NCBI GenBank assembly: GCA_951640195.1
Contig: OX621168.1
Location: 1,302,001-1,366,000 of the forward strand
Source of the DNA: Porpolomopsis calyptriformis
Taxonomy: Eukaryota; Basidiomycota; Agaricomycetes; Agaricales; Hygrophoraceae
Length of the DNA: 64,000 nt
Direction: 5' to 3'
Part shown: positions 1-11,618 of the stretch, one piece after another
How positions within the stretch are numbered: position 1 is the first letter of the stretch
Layout of the letters: the number at the start of each line of letters is the position of its first letter
Notes under the pieces: generated by a model
The model's database searches: none
The model's input: only the letters and a program-made list of their open reading frames with translations
What the model was told of the DNA's origin: nothing
Translations under genes and position numbers: made by a program

Positions 1-178
1 GTGAAATGATATTCTTCTTAACAAGTCTGCGGGCTTTCCCTTCTTGCACCCACTCAATATTAGCGTGAACAGCTTCATCACCAAGATACATGCCCGTCTG
101 CACAAGGTGTTCGCGAGCATCAGTAAGCCTTTTCGAGACAGGAGGAGGGAACAATGTCTGGTTTGAAACTGTTGACAT
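1..178 (-). CDS. N-terminal fragment of an unknown protein, running off the left edge
   Basis: Reading the minus strand from the ATG at 176-178 gives 59 codons with no stop before the window edge. The peptide begins MSTVSNQTLFPPP and continues with a basic, helix-prone stretch ending near KARRLVKKNI. I do not recognise a family. It lies outside the Helitron coding block and points away from it, so it may be the first exon of a host gene or captured DNA at the transposon edge. Only the open frame and plausible composition support it; no splice sites or promoter decide the start. Confidence 0.35.
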   Translation of the reverse strand, partial: MSTVSNQTLFPPPVSKRLTDAREHLVQTGMYLGDEAVHANIEWVQEGKARRLVKKNIIS

Positions 179-403
179 GGTGAATAAACGAGGGTAGAAT
201 GAAAAGAGGGATTGGAATATTCAAAAGAGAGAATGGAGATGTAAACTGAGGATGAAAGGGATAAGAATGTTCCGTTCTTATACCAAAGTTGAAGGGTCTG
301 TGCGCAGCATCACAGTGCGTGCAACATGGAGGGTGCATTCCAATCCTACCAGACGTACAACTTGAATCTATAGCTTTCATCAGTTTGTTTTGTCTTTCGA
401 ACC

Positions 404-3400
404 ATGGATTTCTATATGGATCTTGAGACTCACAACTACGTCTCTCTATTGTCTATGAAAGAGATTTTGGGCCATCTAAAAGGTACCTGGTCCTTTTCAC
501 GTGCTGAACGGTCAACAAAAAATCTATTGGTCACCTGTATTTTTGAAGAGGCTACCGCAGAACAACTTGAAGCGCTTCAATCTTTGGGACAGAGGAAAAA
601 AGAGGTGAGAGAGTTAAACAAGGAAGAAACGACGGCTTCCCAGAAACGGAAGCACCAAGATTATCAAAACACTCACCAAGCCAATAGGAGACTGGAATTC
701 ATCGACCCTGAGGAAAGCGAAGACAGAGACGCTGATGAGAGGCAGTTTCTTGAAGTTCCAAGTCAGGATGAGGTCAAAGGATGCTACCGAAAGTTCTACA
801 AGGTGACATCAAATGGTGCCTTGAAAACTGGAATATGTGGAGTCTGTGCCTGGGAAGTAAACTGCCTAACCGATAAAATATCCTATCACTCACTGAAATT
901 CATTCCAAATGCGCACCGACTCATACCAACAAACCAACATCCCTCACACGACCTATTCGGTGGTATATTACTTGAGCCTGCTGGGGTTTGCGGCGAAGGT
1001 GAAACAGCTGTTGCAAGTGTTTGCGGAGAATGCCTGAGAGAGTTGAAGAAAGGAGGAACTGGGTGTCCACCTCAGTACGCCCTAGCAAATAACATGTGGA
1101 TTGGTAGGATACCTTGGATGCTGCGGGTGCTCACTTTCCCAGAACAACTGCTTACCGCCCTGCTTTACCCTCGCGTATTTGTTTTCAAACTCTTCCCAAA
1201 ATCTGGAGTCCATCTAGACGGATCATCACTGCAGAGATCCATGCGAGGCAACATGAGCACTTTTGAACTGAACATGGATGGGATCGCATCAATGATTGAA
1301 GGGAGTCTGATGCCTCATCCACCTGCAGTTCTGGCGTCAATAATTTCAGTCACTTTCATTGGTGTGGGTCAGCTACCAAAGCAATGGCTTTGAAGCACCT
1401 TCCGGGTGCGACGGCAAGCTGTTTTTGAGGGGGTACAATGGCTGAAAGAGAATAACCCAAAATATTACGGTGATATAGAAATCAGCGCTGAGCGAATTGC
1501 AGCATTACCTGAGGATGACGTACCAATGGAGGTGATGGATACTGTGCGCCAATCATCAGACACAGGCCTCGTTGACCAAGAGAATGATGGGTATATTAAT
1601 ACAAATGAAGACAATCCAACAGGTAAGTTGCACCTTAAAGGTTCATATATACTTATTTCACATCGCATCCAACAGACGAAACCTCCAGGCAAGATCCAAA
1701 TGAAACTGAAAGAACTGAAGAAAACGGTTAGCATTCGAGACTTTTCAAAATCCACCAATCACTGACAGATTCCAAAGACGACCCTGATGTGATACCACTG
1801 CAAACATCTGGAACGGTGGATTCAGATCTCTCGAACATCACAGCAAATGAGATGATGAAGTGGGGCCTGGCAAATTTGTGGAAGGAGGGTCATGAAGGAG
1901 GGTACGCTGTTCGGCATGGGCGTCAGCCAGTCAACGACTTTGGTCGGCCACAAGGAAACGTAGCCCCGGATCCAAAACATCCTAACTTATTTGAAAAGGC
2001 ATTTCTGTGTCTATTTCCTTTCGGTTGTGGGGGTTTAGAAGCAGATCGAACTGTTGCCGTGGACTTTCACAATCACATCCAATGGGTTCTTCAATATCAC
2101 GATCGTCGATTTCAACGACATGAAACATTTCCATTTGTTGCCTTTGGGATTCTGCAGCGACATCAGGCTCTTTTCTCTGCACGACTGCAGATGCGCAGGA
2201 AGAACTTCGAGTCCAACATGCAACTCCTCTCCACAATTACTTTGAGCAAACTTGAGTGTGCTCGTAAGGAGGAGGAAAATAATCAGCCAGTCTCAGATCC
2301 TGCTATTCGGGCACTTCGGAAGCATCTTCATGCTACTGGCAGTCGTGTTCTTGGTTCAGATCAAGCACGATATCAATTGCGCAGCAAAATATGGTCCTCT
2401 TCAATATATTTGAACCCACCATCACTATGGATCACTATCAATCCATGTGACCTTCACGACCCAATCGCACAAATCTTTGCTGGCGAAGAGATTAATCTAG
2501 ATGATTTCTTGGCTACTTCTGGTCCTTCTGCTGAAAAACGTGCACAGAATATCGCAAACGATCCATATGCCACATCCAACTTCTTTCACTTCCTCATACG
2601 TACTTCCCTCGAGACGCTATTCGGGGTGAAAGTTACAAAATATCAAGTTAAAAGTGAGTTAGGAATTTTTGGCAAGGTTGCGGCATACTTTGGAGTTGTG
2701 GAATCGCAGGGACGAGGAAGTCTGCACCTCCATATGCTTGTATGGCTCAAAGGTGCTCCAACTCCTGAGAAAATGCGCCAACTATTGCAGCAAGCCTCAT
2801 TTCGAGAAAAGGTAGCAACCTTTATTCACGCTAATCTATGCGCCTACGTCCCTGGCTTAGAGTCTGCTCAAGCAGCAAAGGAGATACCAAACGAGACCAG
2901 AATTGCCTATTCCCAACCTCCCAATCCTGAGGCGTCCGATTATGAAGCTCAGCTTGTTGACTTCGAACTTCATCTCGCACGTTCCAAGCAGGTGCACACC
3001 TGTCAATTATGACGCTGTCTCATTCCTGACAGCCATGGTCGCTACCGCTGCAAATGTAAGGCACCATTCCCCCAATCCAACTAAGACATCATCAATGAAA
3101 ACAGAAATTGGCAGCAAAAACGGATGTACAGCTACATGAATGGCTGGGTGCCTGGCATTCTCGTGAATGCTAGGTGCAACAACGACAGCAAATTATTGAT
3201 GAACGGACCAGAAACGAAGGCGTGCTTGTTTTACGTGACCAATTACGCTGCCAAAAAACAAGGAAAAAATCACAACCTTTCAGCAATTATGGCAAAGGGG
3301 TATGCTTATCATTCTGAACGTTCAGAATATCTCGACAGTATTCGCGATCAACAGCGGCTGCTTATTTTCCATCTTGTTCACACAATAAATCGCAAACAAG

Positions 3401-3821
3401 AACTAGCTGCCCCACTGGTAATGTCATACCTCCAATGCTATGGCGACACATACTGTTCACACAGTTATGTGCCCATCTATTGGTCCTCTTTCATTGGCAT
3501 GCTCCTGAAATACTTCCCTGAATTAAAGATGATCAACAAGTACGCATGTTTTATGTATCAACCACTTCATACTGTGCTCAGCTAACGCAAAACAGATCCA
3601 ACACTCAAACCACAGAAGATGATACGGGCACCTCAGAAGCAGTAGACCCAGTATGGTACAGCACGCAAACCCACTTGCATAATGAAATTACATTTAACAC
3701 TATTCATTCAGGGATAACGATCAGGACAAAACAGACGAGAATGATCCAGAAGTATCGCAAGAAGCTCACAAGCAAGATGACAGAGAAGTCAGTGCTCCGA
3801 ACCCTCTATAAGCTATATTAA
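404..3821 (+). pseudogene. Helitron Rep half: DUF6570-like region plus HUH nuclease, frameshifted
   Basis: This is the N-terminal half of the Helitron RepHel protein broken into several frames. Frame 404-1393 carries a cysteine-containing segment (CGVCAWEV, CGECLRELK) and then a DUF6570-like block with LANNMWIGRIPWMLRVLT. The frame shifts near 1390-1406 and resumes with RRQAVFEGVQWLKENNPKYY. Frame 1789-3012 holds the Helitron-like N domain and the metal-binding HUH motif, seen as SLHLHMLVWLKG near 2730-2750. After another shift, 3124-3585 contains YVTNYAAKKQ, matching the two-tyrosine motif of Helitron Rep proteins. Frames after 3585 are poor. The catalytic signatures remain visible, but no single frame could make the nuclease. 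Confidence 0.85.
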
Positions 3822-4217
3822 CTAACGAAGACTATGTACAACTAGGATGGCGATGAAACAGTGTCACTGGGTATAAACACGTTGGGGAAAATCTATTCAA
3901 AGTGCCAACCAACTGATTACGAACTTCGCGGGACCCCGCTTGATGGTTGCAATATAATCGACTACTTCGTAAACTCATATGAGGTTAATGATCCTCATGC
4001 TTCCATTACTACCGGAGATGGGGACGATGGAACAGATCGGTATCGCAAAGCTGGCCGCAAAAGGAACGAACAAGTAGCATACCTACCTAATCATCCAAAA
4101 CACAAGTGTATCACCTGAATAATGCGATCTCATGGCCATCGCGTACTCCCAAATTTTATTGGGCGCTACTTTCCTTGATGCGATGATCCAGACATCTACC
4201 CTTTCTATTGCGCCTCC

Positions 4218-6506
4218 ATGCTAATGCTTCTGAAACCTTGGCGAGACCTCCAAAAGGGCTTGAAGATGCCAGCACAAACCTGGCCTAACGCATTCGAATT
4301 ATTCATGGCTAAAGCACCGCCAAAAGTTCAAAAAATTGTATCTGGTATTCAGTACTTTCATGACTGTCGCTCAGCTGCCCAAGACGAACGGGAAGACAAC
4401 CTAGCCCATGGTCTCGATGCATTACACACTTCCAGTTCATTAAACTGCGATGACCATGATAACCCACTCAATGAGGACATCCTTTTCCCTGACAACCAAT
4501 TTACTGAGGAGAATCTTGCAGCACTTGTTGCCTCGCAAGGTTCACTCAAGGAGAAACTCCATGGGTACCTAGCGGTTGAGCAAGCCAGGAGGGCTAAGAT
4601 ATTTACCAACGATGATTCAACTTGGGTGGTTAGTACCGACAGCACGACAAACACAACTGGAGAAGATATGTGTAAACTTGAAGATTGGAAGAAACAAATG
4701 GTGGCAGATGTGAATCTGCAAAACACAAGATCAGGGGCAGCTCCTGAGCCATCCAATGATAGTGGAACCGTCAGCCTTGTAACTGACGCATCAGTGGGAT
4801 CGTCTGAACCCCAAGTATCATTGATTGGGTCCCTTGAAATCTCTGAAGCTTCGTTGACTGCTGTCGATCCTTCACTTCTTAAACCTGATCAATTCCGTGC
4901 ATACGACATCATTATATGGCATCTCGAACAAACTCTAGTGGGAAGATGTCCTCCACCATTACGAATGATCATCCACGGAGAGGGAGGTACTGGGAAATCC
5001 AAAGTGATCCAGACAGTTACCAAGCACTTCATCCAAAAAGGAGCCAAGTACATATTATTGAAGGCAGCCTACACAGGCATCGCGGCTTCTCTCATTGATG
5101 GGAAAATGACTCACGTTATTGGGATGATATCTTTGACCAGAAAGCCCATGAGCAATGAGACGAAGGCTAAACTTCAACAATTTTGGTGGTTTTTCACGTA
5201 CCTTGTCATCGATGAAATATCAATGATTTCAAAGACATTCATGGCTGTACTCTCAAGACATATCAGCATTGGCAAGGAGAGAATTGGGCAGCCAAGATGC
5301 AGCCACTCATTTGGTGGAATCAATGTTATATTGTGTGGGGACTTCCATCAGTTTCCGCCAGTCGCGATAGCAGCTTCTCAAGTGCTTCACGAACCTATCA
5401 ACCCAGCCAAAGACTCAATCGACTCACAACTCGGCCGAACTATCTACAAGGAATTTACCACAGTTGTCATACTCAAAGAACAGGTTCGAGTCACTGACAA
5501 AGTCTGGCATAACTTCCTTCAACATCTTCGATACGGCCGCATACAAGAGCACCATTTAAAAATGCTCCGGAACCTGATCATCACCAATCATAACTGTCCT
5601 CCAACAGACTTTACCACCAACCCATGGAACAGCGCTGCGCTGGTTACTCCACGTCATGCTGTTCGTAAACAGTGGAATGAATCTGCCATTAGGAAGCACT
5701 GCCGTGAGACAGGAGAGCAGTTATTTATATGCAAGGCTGAAGATAGTATCAAAGGGCGGCGACTCACCATTGCTGAAAGATTTGGTGTCGCACAGTCTAG
5801 TGGTCGGAGTGGAAAAAACGATAGGAGTAGATTACCAGACGCCATCAAAATTGCTGTAGGAATGAAGGTTATGGTTACCGCCAACATCGAGACAGATCTT
5901 GATATAACTAACAGTGCAAGGGGAGTAATCATCGACATAAAGCTCCAACCCAATGAACCACCTCTCGGCAACGATGCGATTATAACCTTGAATTATCTTC
6001 CAGCTTACATTCTTGTGGAGCTGGATAGGACACGTGCTACACAGCTTGCGGGGCTTAAGGCCTCTGTCATTCCTGTAGAAGTTGCAACGAAGTCATTCCG
6101 CATCACAATTCCAGGGGAAGGAAACAAGGCAATCCAACGCACGGTCAAACGACGCCAATATCCCATGACAGCTGCATTCGCATTCACCGATTATCGATCA
6201 CAAGGACAAACCATTCCATTCGTCATTGTCGATATTGCTACCCCCCCACCTCCCGGAAAACTCACGTTGTTTAACTTGTACGTTGCTCTCTCACGTAGTT
6301 CAGGAAGGTCGACAATACGATTGTTGCGGGACTTCAAAGATGAATCTTTTATGGCATCACACGAGCCTGCACTCATGGAAGAGGACGACAGGTTGGAAAA
6401 ACTGAACAGCGACACAAAGGAGTGGTGGGTGAAGATGGGGAGGCACTTACAAGACGAAAGCGACCAGAACAGAGGAAGTAGCGTAGCACTTGTTCGAAGT
6501 GCATAG
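4218..6506 (+). CDS. Helitron PIF1-like helicase domain (open frame, 762 codons)
   Basis: This long frame encodes the superfamily 1B helicase half of a Helitron RepHel protein, which unwinds DNA during rolling-circle transposition. Visible motifs are Walker A GEGGTGKSK (near 4978-5004), Walker B VIDEISMIS (near 5206-5232), CGDFHQFPP (near 5335-5361) and the C-terminal YVALSRSSGRSTIRLL (near 6280-6325). The first about 200 residues belong to the linker and end of the Rep region, with WRDLQKGLKMP typical of these proteins. The first ATG at 4218 is a frame opening, not a proven start, because the complete protein would begin upstream in the broken part. Its openness contrasts with the upstream decay. 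Confidence 0.85.
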   Translation: MLMLLKPWRDLQKGLKMPAQTWPNAFELFMAKAPPKVQKIVSGIQYFHDCRSAAQDEREDNLAHGLDALHTSSSLNCDDHDNPLNEDILFPDNQFTEENLAALVASQGSLKEKLHGYLAVEQARRAKIFTNDDSTWVVSTDSTTNTTGEDMCKLEDWKKQMVADVNLQNTRSGAAPEPSNDSGTVSLVTDASVGSSEPQVSLIGSLEISEASLTAVDPSLLKPDQFRAYDIIIWHLEQTLVGRCPPPLRMIIHGEGGTGKSKVIQTVTKHFIQKGAKYILLKAAYTGIAASLIDGKMTHVIGMISLTRKPMSNETKAKLQQFWWFFTYLVIDEISMISKTFMAVLSRHISIGKERIGQPRCSHSFGGINVILCGDFHQFPPVAIAASQVLHEPINPAKDSIDSQLGRTIYKEFTTVVILKEQVRVTDKVWHNFLQHLRYGRIQEHHLKMLRNLIITNHNCPPTDFTTNPWNSAALVTPRHAVRKQWNESAIRKHCRETGEQLFICKAEDSIKGRRLTIAERFGVAQSSGRSGKNDRSRLPDAIKIAVGMKVMVTANIETDLDITNSARGVIIDIKLQPNEPPLGNDAIITLNYLPAYILVELDRTRATQLAGLKASVIPVEVATKSFRITIPGEGNKAIQRTVKRRQYPMTAAFAFTDYRSQGQTIPFVIVDIATPPPPGKLTLFNLYVALSRSSGRSTIRLLRDFKDESFMASHEPALMEEDDRLEKLNSDTKEWWVKMGRHLQDESDQNRGSSVALVRSA

Positions 6507-6563
6507 CTCAAATCTATTTTAATAACAGTTTCAAAAATAGCAAAAATAAAGCAAAACACATAA

Positions 6564-6633
6564 ACCGGAACAATCCGGTGAGTTCAGGAACAGCTTCACA
6601 TTAACGGGGTGCAGAACCCTTGTCAAGCAAGGG
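6564..6633 (+). repeat. Short hairpins in the Helitron 3' tail
   Basis: Two perfect 6-bp stems lie downstream of the helicase stop: ACCGGA/TCCGGT at 6564-6579 with a 4-nt loop, and CCCTTG/CAAGGG at 6617-6633 with a 5-nt loop. A weaker stem, CCCT/AGGG, follows at 6640-6652 just before CTGG-T. Helitrons carry a subterminal 3' hairpin upstream of CTRR, so one of these may be it. Which one is functional cannot be decided from a single copy. Confidence 0.35.
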
Positions 6634-6763
6634 GATTAGCCCTGCGAGAGGGGACCTGGTCGTAAGCGATCGTCTTGAAATTTATGACTTCTGTCTACAT
6701 ATCACTGATTTGTCTGTCTCGGTGCTTATACCAGAGTGCACAGCCTCGAGCGGGATCCAACGA

Positions 6764-8218
6764 ATGAACACGCTCCTATCACTTCCCAACGAGCTTGCTT
6801 TCCAAATATTCGATGACTTGGATGGAGCCGATCTCTTCGCTTTGGCTAAATCATGCAAGCGCCTGAACATCATCGCAATCTCGTACTACCTCTCCAATCA
6901 CAACATAAGAGACCCACACCGGAGAATACATCTCCACAGATGGAATTTCCACCTTCTCCCATTTCTCAGGATCTCAGTCCAGCTCACTTCAGTTGGTATT
7001 ATTCGTGCCTCCCTTTCCCCTCGTTACTTGGACGATATCCGTGGGCTGGAGCATTTAGTTGCCAAATTGTTGTCTGTGAGAACCGTACGACTTCTCTCGA
7101 CCTTCGTTGGACCATTTCGAAACCAGCAGGATGGAGATCAGTTTGTCCATGCCATCCATCATCTGGTCACCACCATCATTACCAGATCCTGCGTATCACT
7201 GTACGTCTGTGGGCCTGTCATGTATTCCCCTGCCGATGTAAAGGGTGTCCTACAAAGCCGCTCGTCAAAATTGTCCTCCCGATTCATCGCGCCATTGGTT
7301 CGGATGTTGCGAAAACCCCCACCAAAACAAGACGTTCATGATAGCCTCTGGTTGGACACCTCCCATGCGTACGAGTTATCGAACCTTCGAATGGATTTAT
7401 CGATGCTTTTCCATCCCTCATTCCTCTATTGGGTGATCAAACTCATCAATGCCTCACCCATCACCACTCTTACCCTCATAAATTCATCGCCGAGACCTTT
7501 CCCCTTGGATGACCTTCTTCCAGCTATCCATTGCCCCGCTCTCTTAGAATTCGGTATCACGGATGACAATCGACAGATCCCCTTCCCGTCTTTCGTTGCA
7601 TTTCTTGCCCGCCATCAAAGCATCACATCGCTGGAATGTAAAGGTGTATTGCGACATGACCATGAACATCCCATGATCATTCTTCCTCAGGTTTCTAAGC
7701 TGATTTCATCCTATGAGTCCATCACACACCTTCTAGAAGATGCTACTGCATTCCCTTCTCTTCGCGATATCTCCCTCGAAACATATCCATGTGAATACCC
7801 CGTTCCATTCAGCTCCTCTGTTTTGAACAATGCACTAGAATGTGTCAAGCGCTGTCCCAACGAGCTTAAGCTATCCCTCATGTTTGACCGAGACGAGAAA
7901 GATCTGACTGTATGGCTTGACGTGGATGTCAATGATCACGGTAGGGTTGAGCGCTCGTTGCATCACGTCGTTTACTTGGAATTCCTCATCGGGATCCTTG
8001 GCTGCCAACTCAGCAACGAGACGCTCTTAGCCCTCCCGAAATGGCTCGCATTGTTCCCCACATTGCGCCTCTTGACCTTTCGATTTGGTCTACCCAACGA
8101 AGGAGCCTCCCAGTTGACCTTCGTCCGTTCAGTCATCCAAGCTTGTTCGCGGCTAGAGGCGCTGAGGCTCAACCTGGAGATTCACACCGTTGCTGCTTGG
8201 CTTGCGATGGAGGCCTGA
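6764..8218 (+). CDS. F-box-like protein, paralog 1
   Basis: A single-exon frame of 484 residues starts at the ATG at 6764, chosen because it aligns with the starts of the two downstream paralogs; the frame stays open upstream only into Helitron tail sequence. The first 40 residues (LPNELAFQIFDDLD, then ALAKSCKRLN) fit an F-box-like motif, which in other proteins binds Skp1 and brings substrates to SCF ubiquitin ligases. The rest is a leucine-rich, weakly repetitive region of the type seen in basidiomycete F-box families. The closing WLALFPTLRLLTF block is shared by all four family members here. Substrate and function are unknown. Confidence 0.7.
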   Translation: MNTLLSLPNELAFQIFDDLDGADLFALAKSCKRLNIIAISYYLSNHNIRDPHRRIHLHRWNFHLLPFLRISVQLTSVGIIRASLSPRYLDDIRGLEHLVAKLLSVRTVRLLSTFVGPFRNQQDGDQFVHAIHHLVTTIITRSCVSLYVCGPVMYSPADVKGVLQSRSSKLSSRFIAPLVRMLRKPPPKQDVHDSLWLDTSHAYELSNLRMDLSMLFHPSFLYWVIKLINASPITTLTLINSSPRPFPLDDLLPAIHCPALLEFGITDDNRQIPFPSFVAFLARHQSITSLECKGVLRHDHEHPMIILPQVSKLISSYESITHLLEDATAFPSLRDISLETYPCEYPVPFSSSVLNNALECVKRCPNELKLSLMFDRDEKDLTVWLDVDVNDHGRVERSLHHVVYLEFLIGILGCQLSNETLLALPKWLALFPTLRLLTFRFGLPNEGASQLTFVRSVIQACSRLEALRLNLEIHTVAAWLAMEA

Positions 8219-8416
8219 TCTCTTTCAATGTTACTTTTCGTGTCCTTTTCATTTGTTGGCCATGCTAATTAATCATTCACATCTTCACCGCCTCCTGGAT
8301 CTGGATTATATAATGTAGAATTTACCTGACTAACTCTTGAGTACTGACTTTACGGAGTGGTGAGTGATATGCCCTGAATATCTACAGTAATCTCTTTATT
8401 AGTGTCAAGCCAGACG

Positions 8417-9844
8417 ATGGGCATGCTCCTCAAGCTTCCAAACGAGCTCACTTTTCAAATACTCGGCGACCTGGAAAAGGACGCACTCCTGGCATTAGCC
8501 AGATCTTGCAGACACCTGAATATTATTGTGACCTCGTACTACCTTTTTCGCCATCGTATGCCTGACCCATCCGACAAGATTCGCTTTTGGAAGGAGAAAG
8601 ATTTTGATGTCCTCCCCTTTCTCAGGGTCTCTACCCTACTTACCTCGTCTCAGGATGTCGCTGTCAGTTTCACCAGCAGAAATTATTTGGATAAAATCCG
8701 TGGATTGGAAGACCTCATTGTCAAGCTATCATCCGTCAAGTCCGTAATGCTTGACCTATCCTCCATCTCTGCATTCAGTGACCAAGAGGATGAAGCTCGT
8801 TTCATCAAGGCTATTCGCAACCTTCTCACCACCATCATTGCCAGATCTTGCAACACATTGCGCATTAGCTCTGGTCCCAGCTTGATGCATTCACATCACA
8901 CCATTGAACCGAAAGCGCAACATATTGGCCCATCGAAACTCTCCCGGATTTTTATCGCACCATATAAGAAGATGTTACGGAAATCCTCAAACATTGTCGA
9001 TATTCTTTCGCCCCACAACTTTCCTACGTCCAAGTTGACAGAACTTTGGATACGTTCGGGTACCCTTTTTGATCACCCATTTCTCCATTGGACCACCCAT
9101 CTCATAAATGCCTCTCCTATCACACACCTTGCCCTTGGAAACTTCTGCCGGAAACATTTTCCTTGGGATGACCTCTTTTCAACCATTCATTCTCCCACTT
9201 TGTCATGGGTTCTGATTGGAGACAATCTTATGCAGCTCCCTTACTCTTCTGTTGCTGCATTTCTTGCTCGCCACCAAACTATCACTTCTCTCCTATGTCG
9301 AGGCTTATCGCGAGATGGCCCTGATTACCCCAGAATTTTTCTTCCCCGGCTTTCCTCTTTGGCTGCAAGCTACTCATCTGTTATATACCTCCTGGAAGAT
9401 GCCGCTGCATTTCCCTCTCTCCATGATGTCTACCTCCATGAACATCCAAGTGCGCCATTCGACCCTTCTATCGTGAACAATGCGCTGGAATGTGTCAGTC
9501 GCTGTCCAAACGAGCTTGAGTTAACTCTCAAGTTCGGTCAAGACAAGGGTTTTATCGCATGGCTTGATGTAGACGTCAATGACAACAGTCGGGTTGAGCG
9601 CTTATTGCGTCGCGTCATTTGCCTGAAATTGCCCATTTACACATTCAGCACGAAGACGCTTTCAGTTCTTCCAAAATGGCTGGCACTGTTTCCTGCATTG
9701 CGCCTCTTAACATTCAATGTTGAGAGGGAAGCGATCCCCCCGAATTTCGCCCATTCAGTCATCCAAGCTTGCTCGCAACTCGAGACGTTAACAATCAACG
9801 AGGAGACCCATACGGTTGCCACTTGGCTTGCCATGAAGAACTGA
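8417..9844 (+). CDS. F-box-like protein, paralog 2
   Basis: A single-exon frame of 475 residues from the ATG at 8417 begins MGMLLKLPNELTFQILGDL, followed by LLALARSCRHLN, the same F-box-like N-terminus as its neighbours. Shared downstream blocks include DLIVKLSSVKSV, TTIIARSCN, HLINASPITHLAL, AAFLARHQTITSL and NALECVSRCPNELELTL. It is intact and lies about 200 bp after paralog 1 and about 330 bp before paralog 3 on the same strand, which indicates tandem duplication. The leader upstream of the ATG is similar to that of paralog 3 (both have AAGCCAGACG or AAGTCAAACG just before the ATG), so the duplicated unit includes some 5' flank. Confidence 0.72.
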   Translation: MGMLLKLPNELTFQILGDLEKDALLALARSCRHLNIIVTSYYLFRHRMPDPSDKIRFWKEKDFDVLPFLRVSTLLTSSQDVAVSFTSRNYLDKIRGLEDLIVKLSSVKSVMLDLSSISAFSDQEDEARFIKAIRNLLTTIIARSCNTLRISSGPSLMHSHHTIEPKAQHIGPSKLSRIFIAPYKKMLRKSSNIVDILSPHNFPTSKLTELWIRSGTLFDHPFLHWTTHLINASPITHLALGNFCRKHFPWDDLFSTIHSPTLSWVLIGDNLMQLPYSSVAAFLARHQTITSLLCRGLSRDGPDYPRIFLPRLSSLAASYSSVIYLLEDAAAFPSLHDVYLHEHPSAPFDPSIVNNALECVSRCPNELELTLKFGQDKGFIAWLDVDVNDNSRVERLLRRVICLKLPIYTFSTKTLSVLPKWLALFPALRLLTFNVEREAIPPNFAHSVIQACSQLETLTINEETHTVATWLAMKN

Positions 9845-10172
9845 TTCACGTCTATCGAAGGGGGTACAGGCCTTTGATACACCAGATTGTATCCAATGTC
9901 TTTAAACACAATTTTTCCAATGCTACTTTTGGCCTGCGCATGAATAGGCGAGGATGTATTAAATTTGTATATCGCACTCTGACTTTAAGCTTTGATTGCT
10001 GACTCTTCGGACTTGACCAACACCACCCCCATTCAACTCGTCGACTTTTACCTGGCCCTCAACCACTAACGCTTGAGCACTGAGTGTTTGTTGCTTTTAC
10101 TGAGTGGTGAGTGATTTATGCCCATAAGGTCGCGATGAATAACTAACGCCCTCACCAGCGCCAAGTCAAACG

Positions 10173-11618
10173 ATGGGCACGCTCCTCAAGCTTCCCAATG
10201 AGCTCGCATTCCAAATATTCAGTGACTTGGATAATGCGGCACTCCTGGCACTAGCTAAATCTTGCAGGCACTTGAACATTATTGTGACCTCGCACCACCT
10301 TTCTCGCCAACATATGCCAGACCCATCCTGCGAGATACACCTTTGCGTGGACGAAGATTTTGCCCTCCTCCCCTTTCTCAGGGTGTCTACCCTACTCACT
10401 TCGTCTCAGGAAATCGAAAGCTCCTTCACCACCAGCAATTATTTGGATGAAATCCATGGACTGAAACGCCTCATTGATAAGTTATCATCTGTCGAGACTG
10501 TAACGCTTTCCATGGCCTTCATCCCCCCATCCGGAACCCAGAAGGATGAAGCTTGTTTCACCAAGGCTATTAGCAAGCTTCTTACTACCATCATTGCCAG
10601 ATCCTGCGATTCATTGTCCATTGATGGTGGTCCCACTTTGTGGTATTCACGTCGCACCAGTAGAAAGAAAGCGGAACGTATCGGCCTATCGAAACTCTCC
10701 CGCGTTTTCATCGCGCCATTTCGGGGGATTTTGCGGCAATGTTCAACACCAGAAAACATTAGCGATATTCTCTCGCCGGACGCCCTTCCTGCTTCCAAGT
10801 TGACATACCTTAGCATATCTTCGGATACATTTTTCGATCACTCATTTCTCCAGTGGACCATCCATCTCATAAATGCCTCTCCCATCACAACCCTTTATAT
10901 TATAAACCCACACCAGGAAATGGTCTCTTGGGACGGCCTCCTTTCTACTATTCATTCCCCCACTCTATCGGATCTTTTCATTGCAGACAACCCCAGGCGG
11001 ATCCCTTTCTCTTTTCTCGCTGCATTTCTTGCTCGCCACCAAACTATCACTTCTCTTTTCTGTCTAGGTTTATCACGAGATGGCCCTAATTACCCCAAAT
11101 TCATTCTTCCTCAACTTACCAGTTTGCTTTCAGACTATCAATGCAGTGTACACCTCTTGGAAGATATCACTGCATTTCCCTCTCTTTGTGGCATCTACCT
11201 CCATCAAAATGCAAGTGCAATCTTCATGCCATTCCACCCTGTTATCACGAACAATGCACTCGAATGTGTCAGTCGCTGTCCAAACGAGCTTGAGTTAGTT
11301 CTCAAGTTTATCCAAGAAGACGAGGGTTTCATTGCGTGGCTTGATGTAGACGTCAATGACAACAGTCGGGTTGAGCGCTTATTGCATCGCGTCATTCGCC
11401 TGAAGTTGTTTGTTGACGACCTCAGCCCGCAGACGCTTTTAGTTTTCCCAAAATGGTTGGCGCTGTTCCCCGCATTACGGCTCTTATCATTTCAGTGTGT
11501 CAAAACGATCCCCCCGAAATTTGCTCATTCAATCATCCAGGCTTGCTAGCAACTCAAGAGACTGACAATCAATGAGGAGATCCATAGGGTTGCTACTTGG
11601 CTTGCGATGGAGGACTGA
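10173..11618 (+). pseudogene. F-box-like protein, paralog 3, ended early by a nonsense codon
   Basis: The frame from the ATG at 10173 (MGTLLKLPNELAFQIFSDLD) follows paralog 2 almost throughout but stops at TAG 11547-11549, after SIIQAC. At the same place paralog 2 has TCG (Ser). After the stop the same frame continues with sequence matching the paralog 2 C-terminus (TINEE, then VATWLAM) and ends at TGA 11616-11618. The protein therefore loses about 22 residues of its last leucine-rich segment. A shortened 458-residue product could still be made, so recent inactivation or a tolerated truncation are both possible. Confidence 0.7.

Larger units (their letters stand above)
404..6660 (+). mobile_element. 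Helitron (rolling-circle transposon), degenerate copy
   Basis: A plus-strand series of reading frames encodes, in order, a DUF6570-like region, a Helitron helicase-like domain with an HUH motif, the tyrosine motif of the Rep nuclease, and a PIF1-family helicase. That order is diagnostic of Helitrons, which move by rolling-circle replication. The Rep half is interrupted by frameshifts and stops while the helicase frame stays open, so the copy is probably not autonomous. The ends are uncertain: the start given is the first recognisable coding base, and the end is a CTGG at 6656-6659 followed by T, downstream of short hairpins, which fits the CTRR-plus-T rule but is not proven. Confidence 0.85.

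Noticed and set aside
6620..6763. 48-codon extension at the start of F-box-like paralog 1
   Set aside because: The extension lies in the Helitron tail and is not shared with paralogs 2 and 3, which start at the equivalent of 6764.
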